Shown here one piece after another: positions 29,289 through 41,021 of a stretch of DNA of 64,000 bases. A program made the translations under genes and the position numbers. The DNA is from Cytobacillus oceanisediminis (lineage in GTDB: Bacteria; Bacillota; Bacilli; Bacillales; Cytobacillaceae): positions 496,001-560,000 of the forward strand of contig NZ_SOEE01000001.1 of NCBI RefSeq assembly GCF_004366035.1. Direction: 5' to 3'. The number at the start of each line of letters is the position of its first letter. Within the stretch, counting starts at the first letter, position 1. The notes beneath the pieces are model-generated. The model did no database searches. It saw nothing but the letters and a program-made list of their open reading frames with translations, and was not told the origin of the DNA.

Positions 29289-30620
29289 TTATTTATCTAA
29301 ATCAAGATTAGATACTTCCCTTACAACAATACGTGAGCCTTCTGCTTTAACAACTTTTATTTTTGCCCCTTTAAGGATAAAGCCTCCCTCACTGACAACG
29401 TCAATCCGTTCATCCCCGATGACACCTGTACCAGATGGCCTTAGTGCTGTAAGTGCATACCCCTCAAGGCCAATCAGTTCAATTCTGCTCTTATTTGAGA
29501 TATAGCCTTTTTCTGTATTTGTGCTATCGGTTAATATTATTTTTTTAAAGAATTTCATCTTTTTACCAAACACCTTTATCATTAATATAGATGCCAATAT
29601 TGAAACTCCCATAGCAATTAAGATAGACATTCCCATATGGGCTGGATTGTCCGCTGCCAGGAACAGGCTGCCCAATACTGCTGCTATTCCAGCTATTCCT
29701 GCAATTCCACCAGGAAGGAAAAACTCAGCTATTATTAAACCTATGCCAATTACAAACAGAATTAAAGTTTCATATCCTGCCAAACCGGCCACCATATGGC
29801 CATAAAAGAAAAGGAGCAGTGCCGATAATCCCATGAACCCAGGGATGCCGAAGCCTGGTGAATACAGCTCCAGAACAAGTCCGAGGCTTCCGATGGATAA
29901 TAGAATTGGTATAACGACTGGATGGGTAATAAAACGGGCCACCTTTTCTGCAAAACTTTCATCAATTGTCTGTATTTCAGCTCCCTCAAACCCGAGCACT
30001 TTCAGTAATTCCGCCCTTGAATCTACTGTGCCTTCCGAATACCCTACCTCTTTAGCCTGTTCAGCTGTAAGGGTAAGAAGCTTTCCTTTCGGCGCCCCCA
30101 AATCTGGCATATCCACCGACTCATCTGCCATAGCAAGGGCATAAACAGGATCTCTGTCCGTTTGTGAGGCAGCACTCTGCATAGCCGCAAACCAGTATGA
30201 TTCCGCTTTTTTCCCAGCCGTATTCCCCTGCTGGTCAATAATTGCAGCTGAACCCATTGTTGAACCCGGGACCATGTATATTTCATCCGTATTCAAGGCT
30301 ATATAGGCACCTGCAGATAAGGCCTGCTTATTGACAAAAGATATTGTTTTTACATTTGTCGAGGTTAACAGCCTTCCGATTTGCCCGGCTGCATCCACTG
30401 CGCCTCCAGGTGTATTTATTTCAAATATAATGGCTGAGGCGTTTTCTTCTTCAGCTGTTTGGACCGCTCTGTTTAAAAATGCATAAAGCCCTTTTTCCAC
30501 AGTTTCTTCAATAGGAACAATCAGTACTTTTTCATTATCAGCTTTTCCTTGAAAAGGGCTTCCTAAAAGCAGCAGAGCAAAGAACAATGAAAAGGCGGTT
30601 ATTGCTCTTCTGGCAATCAA
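29289..30620 (-). CDS. yqeZ: NfeD-family membrane serine protease YqeZ
   Basis: A 443-residue long-form NfeD protein. Signal peptide at 1-27, then a ClpP/SppA-like protease domain (about 28-225) with [12 protein letters not shown], the likely nucleophile serine in [10 protein letters not shown] and [10 protein letters not shown]. Next come five or six membrane helices (about 235-360) and a C-terminal OB-fold NfeD domain (from about 370). The partner of FloA. The start is TTG 30620, with GGGGGG six bases upstream. A perfect sigma-W-type promoter precedes it, as for the B. subtilis yqeZ operon (envelope stress and antimicrobial resistance). Confidence 0.93.
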   Translation of the reverse strand: MIARRAITAFSLFFALLLLGSPFQGKADNEKVLIVPIEETVEKGLYAFLNRAVQTAEEENASAIIFEINTPGGAVDAAGQIGRLLTSTNVKTISFVNKQALSAGAYIALNTDEIYMVPGSTMGSAAIIDQQGNTAGKKAESYWFAAMQSAASQTDRDPVYALAMADESVDMPDLGAPKGKLLTLTAEQAKEVGYSEGTVDSRAELLKVLGFEGAEIQTIDESFAEKVARFITHPVVIPILLSIGSLGLVLELYSPGFGIPGFMGLSALLLFFYGHMVAGLAGYETLILFVIGIGLIIAEFFLPGGIAGIAGIAAVLGSLFLAADNPAHMGMSILIAMGVSILASILMIKVFGKKMKFFKKIILTDSTNTEKGYISNKSRIELIGLEGYALTALRPSGTGVIGDERIDVVSEGGFILKGAKIKVVKAEGSRIVVREVSNLDLDK

Positions 30621-30662
30621 CTTTTTCCCCCCTTTAACCGTAAAATTGATTCTACATGTATG

Positions 30663-30688
30663 TACGATTCAATCATTAAAAAGTTTCA
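30663..30688 (-). promoter_or_regulatory. Sigma-W promoter of yqeZ-floA-yqfB
   Basis: On the minus strand TGAAAC (30683-30688), a 16-base spacer and CGTA (30663-30666), with T-rich sequence right after TGAAAC. This is the sigma-W consensus, 43 bp upstream of the yqeZ start. Confidence 0.88.
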
Positions 30689-30828
30689 TTTTTTATTTTT
30701 CCCTATGATTAGTATTTACAAAGCGGCTGTATTATTAGTATAACCTAGAAATGAAAGTAAATCATTCCAGCAGTAATTAAGTCTTCATAGCCTTAAGGGT
30801 ATGCATAAATTAAGAGACCGCAAAATAA

Positions 30829-30861
30829 AAAAGACCGTCAGCCAATGGCTTTCGGTCTTTT
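30829..30861 (-). terminator. Terminator of rpsU-yqeY
   Basis: Arms AAAAGACCG and CGGTCTTTT with an inner AGCC/GGCT stem, followed by T residues on the minus strand. Confidence 0.88.
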
Positions 30862-30872
30862 AATGCATAGTT

Positions 30873-31316
30873 TTATGAAAGGTGTTGTTGTACAAGTTTA
30901 TTTACAAGTGAACCATCTGCTTTGCCTTTTACCTTAGGCATAATAGCAGCCATCACTTTTCCCATATCAGCTTTTGATGAAGCACCAGTTTCAGCAACCG
31001 TTTCTGCAACAATTTTTGAAACTTCATCTTCAGAGAGCTGTTTTGGCATATATAATTCGACATACTGAAGTTCAGTACGAATTTTTTCAACAAGATCTTC
31101 ACGACCTGCTTTTTCAAATTCATGGAGGGAATCCTTGCGTTGTTTAACTTCGCGAGAAAGGACAGTCAGCTCCTGTTCTTCGTTAAGATCTTCACCAAGC
31201 TTGATTGCTTCGTTTTGAAGCGAAGCTTTAATCATACGAATGACAGTAAGCTTTTCTTTTTCTTTATTCCTCATCGCTTGTTTCATATCTTCATTTAAAC
31301 GCTCGAGAAGACTCAT
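30873..31316 (-). CDS. yqeY: GatB/YqeY domain-containing protein
   Basis: A 147-residue protein with the all-helical GatB/YqeY tRNA-binding-type fold, ending in the conserved [25 protein letters not shown]. It may aid tRNA-dependent amidation or another tRNA process; its role is unproven. Start ATG 31316 with GAGGG upstream; the GTG three codons earlier is unlikely. It follows rpsU by 15 bp on the same transcript. Confidence 0.93.
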   Translation of the reverse strand: MSLLERLNEDMKQAMRNKEKEKLTVIRMIKASLQNEAIKLGEDLNEEQELTVLSREVKQRKDSLHEFEKAGREDLVEKIRTELQYVELYMPKQLSEDEVSKIVAETVAETGASSKADMGKVMAAIMPKVKGKADGSLVNKLVQQHLS

Positions 31317-31331
31317 TACATACACCCTCTC

Positions 31332-31505
31332 TTACCACTTACGCTTTCTAGCAGCCTCAGACTTTTTCTTACGTTTAATACTAGGTTTTTCGTAGAATTC
31401 GCGCTTTCTTGCTTCCTGCAAAGTACCAGTTTTTGATACTGAACGTTTGAAGCGACGAAGAGCATCTTCAAGCGATTCGTTTTTACGAACGACGGTTTTA
31501 GACAT
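31332..31505 (-). CDS. rpsU: 30S ribosomal protein S21
   Basis: A 57-residue, highly basic S21: [19 protein letters not shown] and a [14 protein letters not shown] tail. It takes part in mRNA and anti-SD positioning on the 30S platform. Start ATG 31505 with GGAGGG eight bases upstream. A strong sigma-A promoter lies 68 bp upstream. Confidence 0.98.
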   Translation of the reverse strand: MSKTVVRKNESLEDALRRFKRSVSKTGTLQEARKREFYEKPSIKRKKKSEAARKRKW

Positions 31506-31572
31506 TCTCTTTCCCTCCCTCCGAGCACAACACACTTACATCAACAACATGGTTTATTCCATGTACCTTGCA

Positions 31573-31601
31573 ATTATAATATAACAGCTTATCAAGGTCA
31601 A
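31573..31601 (-). promoter_or_regulatory. Sigma-A promoter of rpsU-yqeY
   Basis: TTGACC (31596-31601), a 17-base spacer and a perfect TATAAT (31573-31578) on the minus strand. Confidence 0.88.
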
Positions 31602-31741
31602 CAGTAATTAGCCTGCTATGAGATTAGTTTTTATTTGATTGTGATTGTTTAATACCCCGTTCATAACATATTAAACAATTTTTGACACTTAAGCATGTCC
31701 CAGCATTCTGTCCCATAGTATTAATTGTAGGGGGTGAATAC

Positions 31742-32662
31742 TTGGTCCAGCTGTTATTATTTTTTCTGCTAATCGGGTTATTTATTTATGGTATGACACT
31801 TTTAAGGTCAGGTCTATTTAATTTATCTGCCGATTCATTAAAAAAATGGCTGGCAGTGATGACAAATTCACCCTGGAAAGGCCTGGTTATTGGCACAATC
31901 GTCACCGCTGTCCTGCAGAGCAGCTCAGCGGTAATGATTATTACAATTGGAATGGTATCTGCACGCATGCTTACTTTCCCCCAGACAATCGGCATCATTT
32001 TAGGAACCAACATCGGGACAACATTTACGACAGAATTAATCACTTTTAATATAGAATCTTATATTATTCCGCTTGCTGCTGCCGGAAGCATCCTGGCTGT
32101 ATTGAAGAAAAACAGCATGCGAAGCACAGGTCTGGCATTGCTGGGTTTATCAGCGGTTTTTGCGGCAATGCGCGGGTTTGAATATCTGGCCGGTTCAGTT
32201 AAAGATAATGATATGGTCAATCACTGGCTTCTTACCTTGGATGGGAATTATATGTTCGCAGTAGCGGCTGGAATTGTCCTTACTGCGATTATCCAATCAA
32301 GCACCGCAACAACTGGCATTATCATGGGGTTTTTAACTGCAGAAGCAATGGATTTAGATACCGGGATTGCCATAATGCTTGGGTCTAATATCGGAACATG
32401 CGTAGACGCTTATTTAGCATCGATCGGTTCCGGAAAAGAAGCAAGGCTGACTGCCTTTGCCCATATCTGGCTGAACTGCCTAGGTGTCGCAGCCTTTTAT
32501 CCTTTTATTCACGCTCTTGCTGTTCTTGGACAAAGTGCATCCGGTTCCCCGGATGTGCAGCTTGCACACATCAGTGTTTTGTTTAATGTAATATCTTCAC
32601 TGGTTGTTCTTCCAGTTGCAAATCAGTTTGGAAGGTTTGTCATCAGGCTTCATGACCGATAG
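31742..32662 (+). CDS. yqeW: Na/Pi cotransporter family protein YqeW
   Basis: A 306-residue membrane protein of the Na+/phosphate cotransporter (PNaS) family. Two inverted repeats carry the family signature: TAVLQSSSAVMI with GTNIGTT, and TAIIQSSTATTGI with GSNIGTC. About eight membrane helices are visible. It has no PhoU-like tail, unlike longer relatives. The start is TTG 31742 with GGGGGTGA four bases upstream; the longer in-frame ATG start at 31682 has no site. It is on the plus strand between rpsU and deoC and has its own terminator. Confidence 0.88.
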   Translation: MVQLLLFFLLIGLFIYGMTLLRSGLFNLSADSLKKWLAVMTNSPWKGLVIGTIVTAVLQSSSAVMIITIGMVSARMLTFPQTIGIILGTNIGTTFTTELITFNIESYIIPLAAAGSILAVLKKNSMRSTGLALLGLSAVFAAMRGFEYLAGSVKDNDMVNHWLLTLDGNYMFAVAAGIVLTAIIQSSTATTGIIMGFLTAEAMDLDTGIAIMLGSNIGTCVDAYLASIGSGKEARLTAFAHIWLNCLGVAAFYPFIHALAVLGQSASGSPDVQLAHISVLFNVISSLVVLPVANQFGRFVIRLHDR

Positions 32663-32667
32663 AAACA

Positions 32668-32699
32668 ATAAAAAAATGCCGGGAAATCCCGGCATTTTA
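32668..32699 (+). terminator. Terminator of yqeW
   Basis: Arms AAAATGCCGGG and CCCGGCATTTT around AAAT, directly after the yqeW stop. Confidence 0.85.
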
Positions 32700-32729
32700 C
32701 AACAAGTATATTACTTTGAATTCCGATAA

Positions 32730-32797
32730 CTGTTTAGCTCCAGGCACCGCCGGCCCGAGGTCATAAGCCGATAAACGGGCGCCTTCAGCTTTTCTTA
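32730..32797 (-). repeat. Interspersed repeat family C, short copy, carrying the deoC stop codon
   Basis: On the minus strand it begins TAAGAAAAGCTGAAGGCGCC and ends GGTGCCTGGAGCTAAACAG. The first TAA is the deoC stop codon. Confidence 0.7.
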
Positions 32798-33466
32798 GTA
32801 ATCCGAATCGCTTGTTAAACCGTTGACAATAGCAGCGCCAGAGCTTGCCCCAATTCTCGTTGCACCTGCATCAATCATTTTCTGTGCATCTTCAGCGCTT
32901 CTTACACCGCCTGAAGCTTTAACACCGATTTCCGGGCCGACAGTTTTTCTCATGAGGGCGATGTCTTCTGCAGTTGCTCCGCCTGTTGAAAATCCTGTAG
33001 ATGTTTTAACAAAGTCAGCACCTGCTTTTACAGAAAGTTCACATGCCCGAACTTTTTCTTCTTCAGTAAGAAGGCAAGTTTCGATAATAACCTTTGTTAA
33101 TGCTTTTCCTTTGGCAGCATCCACAACCGCACGGATATCTCTTTCCACTAGCTCATTGTCTCCGCCTTTTAAAGCGCCAATGTTAATTACCATATCTACT
33201 TCTGTTGCACCGTTTTCGATAGCATTATTTGTTTCAAATGCTTTTGTTTCTGGTGTGGAAGCTCCCAGAGGGAAGCCGATTACCGTGCAGACTTTCACTT
33301 CAGTCCCGTTAAGCAAGTCGCTTGAAAGTTTGACCCATGTCGGGTTTACACAAACTGACGCGAAATTGTATTCTTTAGCCTCGGCACAGATTTTTTCAAT
33401 TTGATCTTTTGTTGCATCGGCTTTAAGTAATGTATGATCGATCATTTTTGCTACGTTATTTGTCAT
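32795..33466 (-). CDS. deoC: Deoxyribose-phosphate aldolase
   Basis: Class I aldolase that splits 2-deoxyribose-5-phosphate to acetaldehyde and glyceraldehyde-3-phosphate in deoxynucleoside catabolism. Length 223 residues. Visible: [29 protein letters not shown], the Schiff-base lysine region KTSTGF, and [13 protein letters not shown] precedes ATG 33466. A promoter and a cre-like site upstream suggest carbon catabolite control. Unlike B. subtilis dra, no nupC or pdp neighbours are present. Confidence 0.97.
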   Translation of the reverse strand: MTNNVAKMIDHTLLKADATKDQIEKICAEAKEYNFASVCVNPTWVKLSSDLLNGTEVKVCTVIGFPLGASTPETKAFETNNAIENGATEVDMVINIGALKGGDNELVERDIRAVVDAAKGKALTKVIIETCLLTEEEKVRACELSVKAGADFVKTSTGFSTGGATAEDIALMRKTVGPEIGVKASGGVRSAEDAQKMIDAGATRIGASSGAAIVNGLTSDSDY

Positions 33467-33508
33467 TTTAACTACTCCTTTTAAAAAACAGTTGTACGTA
33501 CCTCTTAC

Positions 33509-33537
33509 ATAATATCACTTAGACAGTAAAATATCGA
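33509..33537 (-). promoter_or_regulatory. Candidate sigma-A promoter of deoC
   Basis: TCGATA (33532-33537), 17 bases, TATTAT (33509-33514) on the minus strand, 43 bp upstream of deoC. Confidence 0.55.
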
Positions 33538-33553
33538 GCACTATTTATGCTTT

Positions 33554-33569
33554 TTGTAATCGTTTTCGA
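33554..33569 (-). promoter_or_regulatory. Candidate cre site (CcpA) upstream of deoC
   Basis: On the minus strand TCGAAAACGATTACAA matches the cre consensus WTGNNARCGNWWWCAW at 15 of 16 positions. It is centred about 50 bp upstream of the candidate -10. Confidence 0.6.
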
Positions 33570-33652
33570 AAGTAGTTTTTCCCAAAAGATATTAATAAAT
33601 TTATCAAAGGCTTTTTTCGCATAGATTGTTGTTTTGCTTATGAATTCATCCT

Positions 33653-33835
33653 GTTGATTTCAGCAAGGGGCTCTTGCTTTCCGCAGGAAGGAACAAAGAA
33701 GCCTCCTCGGCTTCGCCTGCGGGGTCTGCAGGACATTGATTAAGCTTCCTGGAATGAACAACCGCACGAAGGAAATGCGTCAGCATTTTCGAGAATCAAG
33801 TGCCCACAGCGAAGATCTCTCAGTAAATAAACTAA
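33653..33835. repeat. Interspersed non-coding repeat, family A copy
   Basis: Begins GTTGATTTC and contains GCTTTCCGC, GAAGCCTCCTCGGCTTCG, CTGCGGGGTCT, ATTAAGCTTCC and GCGTCAGCATTTTCGAG. It shares the last two modules with the 43.4 kb copy. It fills most of the 440-bp gap between deoC and mtaB; apart from the deoC promoter and cre site nothing else was seen there. Confidence 0.75.
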
Positions 33836-33881
33836 GTTATTAAAAAGCAATTAACCTCCAATTCACAATAACAACTGTATA

Positions 33882-33912
33882 AAAAAAGGAACTACCATAA
33901 GGTAATTCCTTT
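33882..33912 (-). terminator. Terminator after mtaB
   Basis: Arms AAAGGAACTACC and GGTAATTCCTTT around ATAA, with seven T on the minus strand. Confidence 0.85.
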
Positions 33913-35263
33913 AAACTGCCGCCTCTTTTGTTTCGCTCAAATCATCAAGAACTCTTACAAATTGACCTTCATTGTATGGATATCCAGCTTTTGTAATTTT
34001 AACTTTCACAATCTGGCCGACCATTGCTTCTGCCGCCGGGAAGACGACTTTCAAGTAATTGTCAGTGTAGCCGACAAATAAACTGCTGTCACTGCTTTCC
34101 TTAAAGCTTTCCTCTGGAATCACTTCAAGAACTTCGTCTTCATACTGAGATGCGTATTCTTTTGCAAGCTGATCTGATAATGCTATCAGGCGATGGACAC
34201 GCTCATTTTTAACTTCTTCATCAATCTGGTCGTCCATTCTCGCTGCAGGTGTTCCTGTACGCTTTGAATAAGGAAATACATGAAGCTCGGAAAATTTATG
34301 TTCTTTAATAAAGTTGTAGGTTTCCATAAATTCTTCTTCTGTTTCTCCCGGGAAGCCAACGATAACATCTGAGGTAACAGCCAAACCCGGGAGAGCTTCC
34401 TTCAAGCGCTCAAGACGCTCAGCAAAGAACTCCATGGTATATTTGCGGCGCATTCTCTTTAGGACAGTATTTGAGCCAGACTGAAGAGGAATGTGCAAGT
34501 GCCTTACAACTACCTTGGACTGATCCATAACTTCAATAACTTCATCGGTAATCTGACTGGCTTCAATTGAAGAAATTCTTAAACGTTTAAGACCTTTGAC
34601 CTGAGCTTCCAGATCCCTAAGAAGCATAGCCAGATTATAATCTTTCATGTCTTCGCCATAACCGCCTGTATGGATTCCAGTCAGAACGATTTCTTTATAG
34701 CCGGCATCAACCAGCTGCTGCGCCTGGCGGATTACTTCTTTTGGATCCCTGGATCTCATTAAACCGCGCGCCCAGGGGATAATGCAGAAAGTGCAGAAGT
34801 TATTGCAGCCTTCCTGAATTTTAAGGGAAGCACGTGTCCGATCGGTAAATGCCGGAACATCAAGCTCTTCGTAGACACGGTTCTTCATGATGTTTCCAAC
34901 ACCATTAATCGGCTGCCGTTCTTGTTTATACTGCTCGATATATTCAAGCATCTTTACTCGATCCTGGGTGCCAACAACAATATCCACACCAGGAATCGCC
35001 ATAATTTCGGCAGGTGAGGTTTGTGCATAACAGCCCGTTACACAGATAACCGCATCAGGATTTTTCCTGATTGCCCTTCTGATTACCTGGCGGCTTTTCT
35101 TATCACCAGTATTTGTAACCGTACATGTGTTAATCACATATACATCTGAAACCGATTCAAAGTCTGTCCGTTCATAGCCAGCTTCTTTGAACAGCTGCCA
35201 AATGGCTTCTGTTTCGTAATGATTGACTTTGCAGCCAAGTGTATGAAATGCAACTGCAGGCAT
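33911..35263 (-). CDS. mtaB: tRNA t6A37 methylthiotransferase MtaB
   Basis: Radical SAM enzyme that converts t6A to ms2t6A at tRNA position 37; 450 residues. The N-terminal UPF0004 domain holds three cluster cysteines (LGCKVN, NTCTVTN, VTGCYAQ). The radical SAM loop is CNNFCTFC. A C-terminal TRAM domain starts near residue 375. It lies seven bases downstream of rsmE. Equals B. subtilis YqeV. Confidence 0.96.
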   Translation of the reverse strand: MPAVAFHTLGCKVNHYETEAIWQLFKEAGYERTDFESVSDVYVINTCTVTNTGDKKSRQVIRRAIRKNPDAVICVTGCYAQTSPAEIMAIPGVDIVVGTQDRVKMLEYIEQYKQERQPINGVGNIMKNRVYEELDVPAFTDRTRASLKIQEGCNNFCTFCIIPWARGLMRSRDPKEVIRQAQQLVDAGYKEIVLTGIHTGGYGEDMKDYNLAMLLRDLEAQVKGLKRLRISSIEASQITDEVIEVMDQSKVVVRHLHIPLQSGSNTVLKRMRRKYTMEFFAERLERLKEALPGLAVTSDVIVGFPGETEEEFMETYNFIKEHKFSELHVFPYSKRTGTPAARMDDQIDEEVKNERVHRLIALSDQLAKEYASQYEDEVLEVIPEESFKESSDSSLFVGYTDNYLKVVFPAAEAMVGQIVKVKITKAGYPYNEGQFVRVLDDLSETKEAAV

Positions 35264-35269
35264 CTAATT

Positions 35270-36019
35270 TCACCCCATTAATTCAAAATGATAGGAAACA
35301 GCTGACAGCAAATAGAGAGGTGCTGTCTCTGTTCTTAAAATACGCGGCCCCAATCCGCAGGAAAGAAAGCCTGCTTCCTGCAGCAATGAAACTTCATTGT
35401 CAGAAAGCCCGCCTTCAGGTCCGAATACAACCATAAGCGATTGTCCTTTATTCATAGAAGTAAGGGTTTTATAGAGCACAGAGTCCTCTCCCTGCTTCGC
35501 TTCTTCCTCAAAGGCAATCAATTTATATGAATAATCTCCAGATAAATTCAGCAATGACTTCAAATCAAGAGGTGCAAACACTTCAGGCACCATGGTCCTG
35601 TGTGACTGTTCAGCAGCTTCTTTAGCAATCTTCTGCCATCTCTCTGCTTTTTTCACAGATTTCTTCGCATCCCATTTTACTACTGAACGGGCTGAAGTAA
35701 AAGGGATAAAACGGTGTGCTCCCAGCTCAGTGCCTTTTTGAATGATCCACTCAAGCTTATCCCCTTTAGGCAGTCCGCTCACAATCGTAATATTGGCAGG
35801 CAGTTCAGAAGACCCTTCAATCCATTGTACAACTTCTGCAGCCACATGTTCATCGGTAATTTCTGCAATTGAGCAAAGTGCACTATTTTGGGATTGATCG
35901 ACACAGATAATCTGGTCGCCTTCTTTCATGCGCATTACTTTTACAATATGATGGCGGTCTTCCCCTTTAATTAGAAAGACATTTTCCTTTATAGCATTCT
36001 CTGTGAAATACCGCTGCAC
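35270..36019 (-). CDS. rsmE: 16S rRNA (uracil1498-N3)-methyltransferase RsmE
   Basis: SPOUT-class methyltransferase for m3U1498 in 16S rRNA; 249 residues. PUA-like N-terminus (VQRYF, GEDRHHIVKVMR), then the knotted SAM site with IIQKGTELGAHRF, VVFGPEGGLSDNE and LGPRILRTETAPLY. Start GTG 36019 with GAGGGTG six bases upstream agrees with the family N-terminus; upstream in-frame sequence belongs to the prmA-rsmE junction. A strong hairpin separates it from prmA. Confidence 0.95.
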   Translation of the reverse strand: MQRYFTENAIKENVFLIKGEDRHHIVKVMRMKEGDQIICVDQSQNSALCSIAEITDEHVAAEVVQWIEGSSELPANITIVSGLPKGDKLEWIIQKGTELGAHRFIPFTSARSVVKWDAKKSVKKAERWQKIAKEAAEQSHRTMVPEVFAPLDLKSLLNLSGDYSYKLIAFEEEAKQGEDSVLYKTLTSMNKGQSLMVVFGPEGGLSDNEVSLLQEAGFLSCGLGPRILRTETAPLYLLSAVSYHFELMG

Positions 36020-36061
36020 AACCTGCACCCTCTTTCTTGCCTGTCCAGTATACTTCCAACT

Positions 36062-36096
36062 GTAAAAGGGGGGTAAGTGCATTACCCCCTTTTTCA
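36062..36096 (-). terminator. Hairpin/attenuator between prmA and rsmE
   Basis: Arms AAAGGGGGTAA and TTACCCCCCTTTT around TGCAC; only four T follow on the minus strand, so it may be a partial terminator of the heat-shock operon. Confidence 0.65.
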
Positions 36097-36101
36097 CATT
36101 A

Positions 36102-37040
36102 TTACTTTCTCCTTGCCAAAATAGCAACCCAATCTTCCATTTGAATAGTTTCTTCAACTTCAAATCCTGCTGCGGAAATAGCATCTCTTACTTCCTGTTT
36201 CTTCTGCTGGATAATGCCTGAAGCGATAAAGTACCCGCCTTCCTTGACAACAGATGCAACATCATCAGTAAATCTGAGAATCACTTCTGCCAGGATGTTG
36301 GCAACGACCACATCAGCCCCCTGACTTACACCATCGAGCAGGTTTCCTTGTGAAACTTCAACTATATCCTGCACTTTATTCAGCTTAATATTTAGTTTAG
36401 CTGAGTTAACTGCTACTTCATCAAGATCAAGTGCTTTCACTTGCTCAGCACCAAGCATAGCTGCTGCAATGCTTAAAACTCCCGATCCTGTTCCTACATC
36501 TACAACTTTATCACCCTGTTTTACTGTTCTTTCGAGTGCTTGTATACACATCACCGTTGTAGGGTGTGTTCCCGTTCCAAAGGCCATTCCAGGGTCAAGC
36601 TCTATGATAAGTTCATCACTGCTGACAGGTGTGTAATCCTCCCAGGTTGGGACAATTGTAAAACGTTCTGAAATTTTTACAGGATTATAGTATTTTTTCC
36701 AGGCAGTAGCCCATTCTTCTTCATTTACTTCACTAATGCTGACTTTATTTGCCCCAATGTCAATGTTAAATAATATCAGGTTATTGATGGCTTCTTTTAT
36801 TTCATCGACTGTTTCACCAAGAAAACTGTTTACTGGCAGATACGCTTTTACAATTACGCCTTCTTCAGGATAATCCTGCGGATTGAGCTGGTAGATTTCA
36901 CCGAATTGGTCCTTTCTTTCTTTTACAAGTTCTAAAGGATCCTCTATTACAACTCCGCTTGCTCCGGCTTCATGCAAAATATTCGAAATCGGTTCAACAG
37001 CTTCATTTGCAGTATGAATACTGATTTCTGACCATTTCAC
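36102..37040 (-). CDS. prmA: Ribosomal protein L11 methyltransferase
   Basis: Trimethylates L11 at several amino groups; 312 residues. Small N-terminal substrate domain ([17 protein letters not shown]), linker, and a Rossmann methyltransferase domain with [27 protein letters not shown] and [13 protein letters not shown] place the start at GTG 37040, nine bases after GGGAG, because it aligns with B. subtilis PrmA (MKWSELSIHT). Last gene of the hrcA operon. Confidence 0.95.
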   Translation of the reverse strand: MKWSEISIHTANEAVEPISNILHEAGASGVVIEDPLELVKERKDQFGEIYQLNPQDYPEEGVIVKAYLPVNSFLGETVDEIKEAINNLILFNIDIGANKVSISEVNEEEWATAWKKYYNPVKISERFTIVPTWEDYTPVSSDELIIELDPGMAFGTGTHPTTVMCIQALERTVKQGDKVVDVGTGSGVLSIAAAMLGAEQVKALDLDEVAVNSAKLNIKLNKVQDIVEVSQGNLLDGVSQGADVVVANILAEVILRFTDDVASVVKEGGYFIASGIIQQKKQEVRDAISAAGFEVEETIQMEDWVAILARRK

Positions 37041-37060
37041 TACTACCAACTCCCATTCCT

Positions 37061-38179
37061 TTATTCACCTTTAAAGGCTCGTTTTACTTTAGAAAAAAAG
37101 CTTTCTTCCTGTTCTCCCTGAGGAACTGTTCCACTGACTTCAGCAAATTCGCTTAAAATCTGCTTCTGTTTTTCTGTCAGCTTTGTTGGTGTAATAATAC
37201 GGACAATTATATGCTGATCCCCTGTGCCGTATCCTCTTACATTTGGAACACCTTTTCCTTTTAGGCGGAATTTGGTTCCTGTCTGTGTGCCAGCAGGAAC
37301 TTTTAGTTTTACTTTCCCATGCAATGTAGGCACTTCGATCTCATCGCCAAGGGCAGCCTGCACAAACGTTATAGGCATCTCACAATATACATCATCGCCA
37401 TCACGCTCAAAGAACTCATGTGAACGAACATGGAATACGACATAAAGATCGCCAGGAGGGCCTCCATTTACACCTGGTTCCCCTTGACCAGCCACTCGAA
37501 GCTGCTGGCCATCATCAATGCCGGCAGGAATTTTCACATGTATCTTCCTGCGTTTTTGTACTTTACCTGTTCCTCGGCAAGTAGTGCACTTCTCCTTGAT
37601 TTCTTTGCCGGTACCGTTACAGTAGTGACAAACCCTTCTATTTACTATCTTGCCAAATGGCGTATTTTGTTCTACATTCAGCTGACCAGATCCGTGACAG
37701 TGACGGCATGTTTCCGGCTTAGTTCCTGGCTTCGCGCCTGATCCGCTGCAAGTCTCACACACCTCTTCACGCGGAATTTCAATATCAGTCTCTTTGCCAA
37801 ATACTGCTTCCTCAAAAGATAAGGACATAGTGTACTGCAAGTCTGCACCCTGTCTTGGGGCATTAGGATCACGCCGGCGGGAGCCTCCTCCGAAGAAGGT
37901 GCTGAAGATGTCTTCAAATCCGCCGAACCCTTCAAATCCGCCTCCGCCAAAGCCCTGGTTAGGGTCCGTATGCCCGAATTGATCATAGTGGGCCTTTTTC
38001 TGGTCGTCGCTGAGGACTTCATATGCTTCTTTAACTTCCTTGAACTTCTCGTCTGCATCAGGCTCTTTATTAATATCAGGATGATATTTTTTTGAAAGCT
38101 TTCGATAAGCCTTCTTAATTTCATCCTTGGATGCACCTTTGCTGATTCCAAGAACTTCATAGTAATCCCTTTTACTCAT
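37061..38179 (-). CDS. dnaJ: Chaperone DnaJ
   Basis: Hsp40 co-chaperone that stimulates DnaK; 372 residues. J-domain with HPD (KKYHPDINK) at residues 1-70, a Gly/Phe-rich stretch ([12 protein letters not shown]), four CxxCxGxG zinc repeats ([32 protein letters not shown]), then the C-terminal substrate domains. Start ATG 38179 with GGAGTGG upstream. It lies 290 bp behind dnaK with a hairpin between. Confidence 0.97.
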   Translation of the reverse strand: MSKRDYYEVLGISKGASKDEIKKAYRKLSKKYHPDINKEPDADEKFKEVKEAYEVLSDDQKKAHYDQFGHTDPNQGFGGGGFEGFGGFEDIFSTFFGGGSRRRDPNAPRQGADLQYTMSLSFEEAVFGKETDIEIPREEVCETCSGSGAKPGTKPETCRHCHGSGQLNVEQNTPFGKIVNRRVCHYCNGTGKEIKEKCTTCRGTGKVQKRRKIHVKIPAGIDDGQQLRVAGQGEPGVNGGPPGDLYVVFHVRSHEFFERDGDDVYCEMPITFVQAALGDEIEVPTLHGKVKLKVPAGTQTGTKFRLKGKGVPNVRGYGTGDQHIIVRIITPTKLTEKQKQILSEFAEVSGTVPQGEQEESFFSKVKRAFKGE

Positions 38180-38380
38180 GATTACCACTCCCCGATTCAT
38201 TTCACATAAAGGTTATTGTATCATTCTCTAAATATATTCCGCAACCGCAATACACACTTCTAATACAGAGAATTATTCATTGGCATTTGCCTCTTCCCCA
38301 AAGAAAGGACCCCGTTCCACTCATAGGGCAAGGGGCAAAAACACTTTATGCATTTTTAATGGATTGCTTCAAACAGAAAT

Positions 38381-38417
38381 AAAAGCCAAAGCCAAGAAAA
38401 ACCTGACTTTGACTTTT
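38381..38417 (-). terminator. Long hairpin between dnaK and dnaJ
   Basis: Arms AAAAGTCAAAGTCAGG and CTTGGCTTTGGCTTTT pair along 16 positions with several G-U pairs, loop TTTTT. It lies 50 bp past the dnaK stop and may be a partial terminator or mRNA processing site. Confidence 0.65.
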
Positions 38418-38468
38418 GATTTGTACCTGTGACTGGCGTGTAGATCACACCATCATTTAATTGATGAA

Positions 38469-40926
<2,458 letters not shown>

Positions 40927-41021
40927 GTTCACCTCCCTTAAAGAATGGATGTTTCTTCGAAATAAAAACCATAAGGAAAGGAGTGGAAAGGTTTTTCCAC
41001 CCTTAATCAATATCTCCACCA

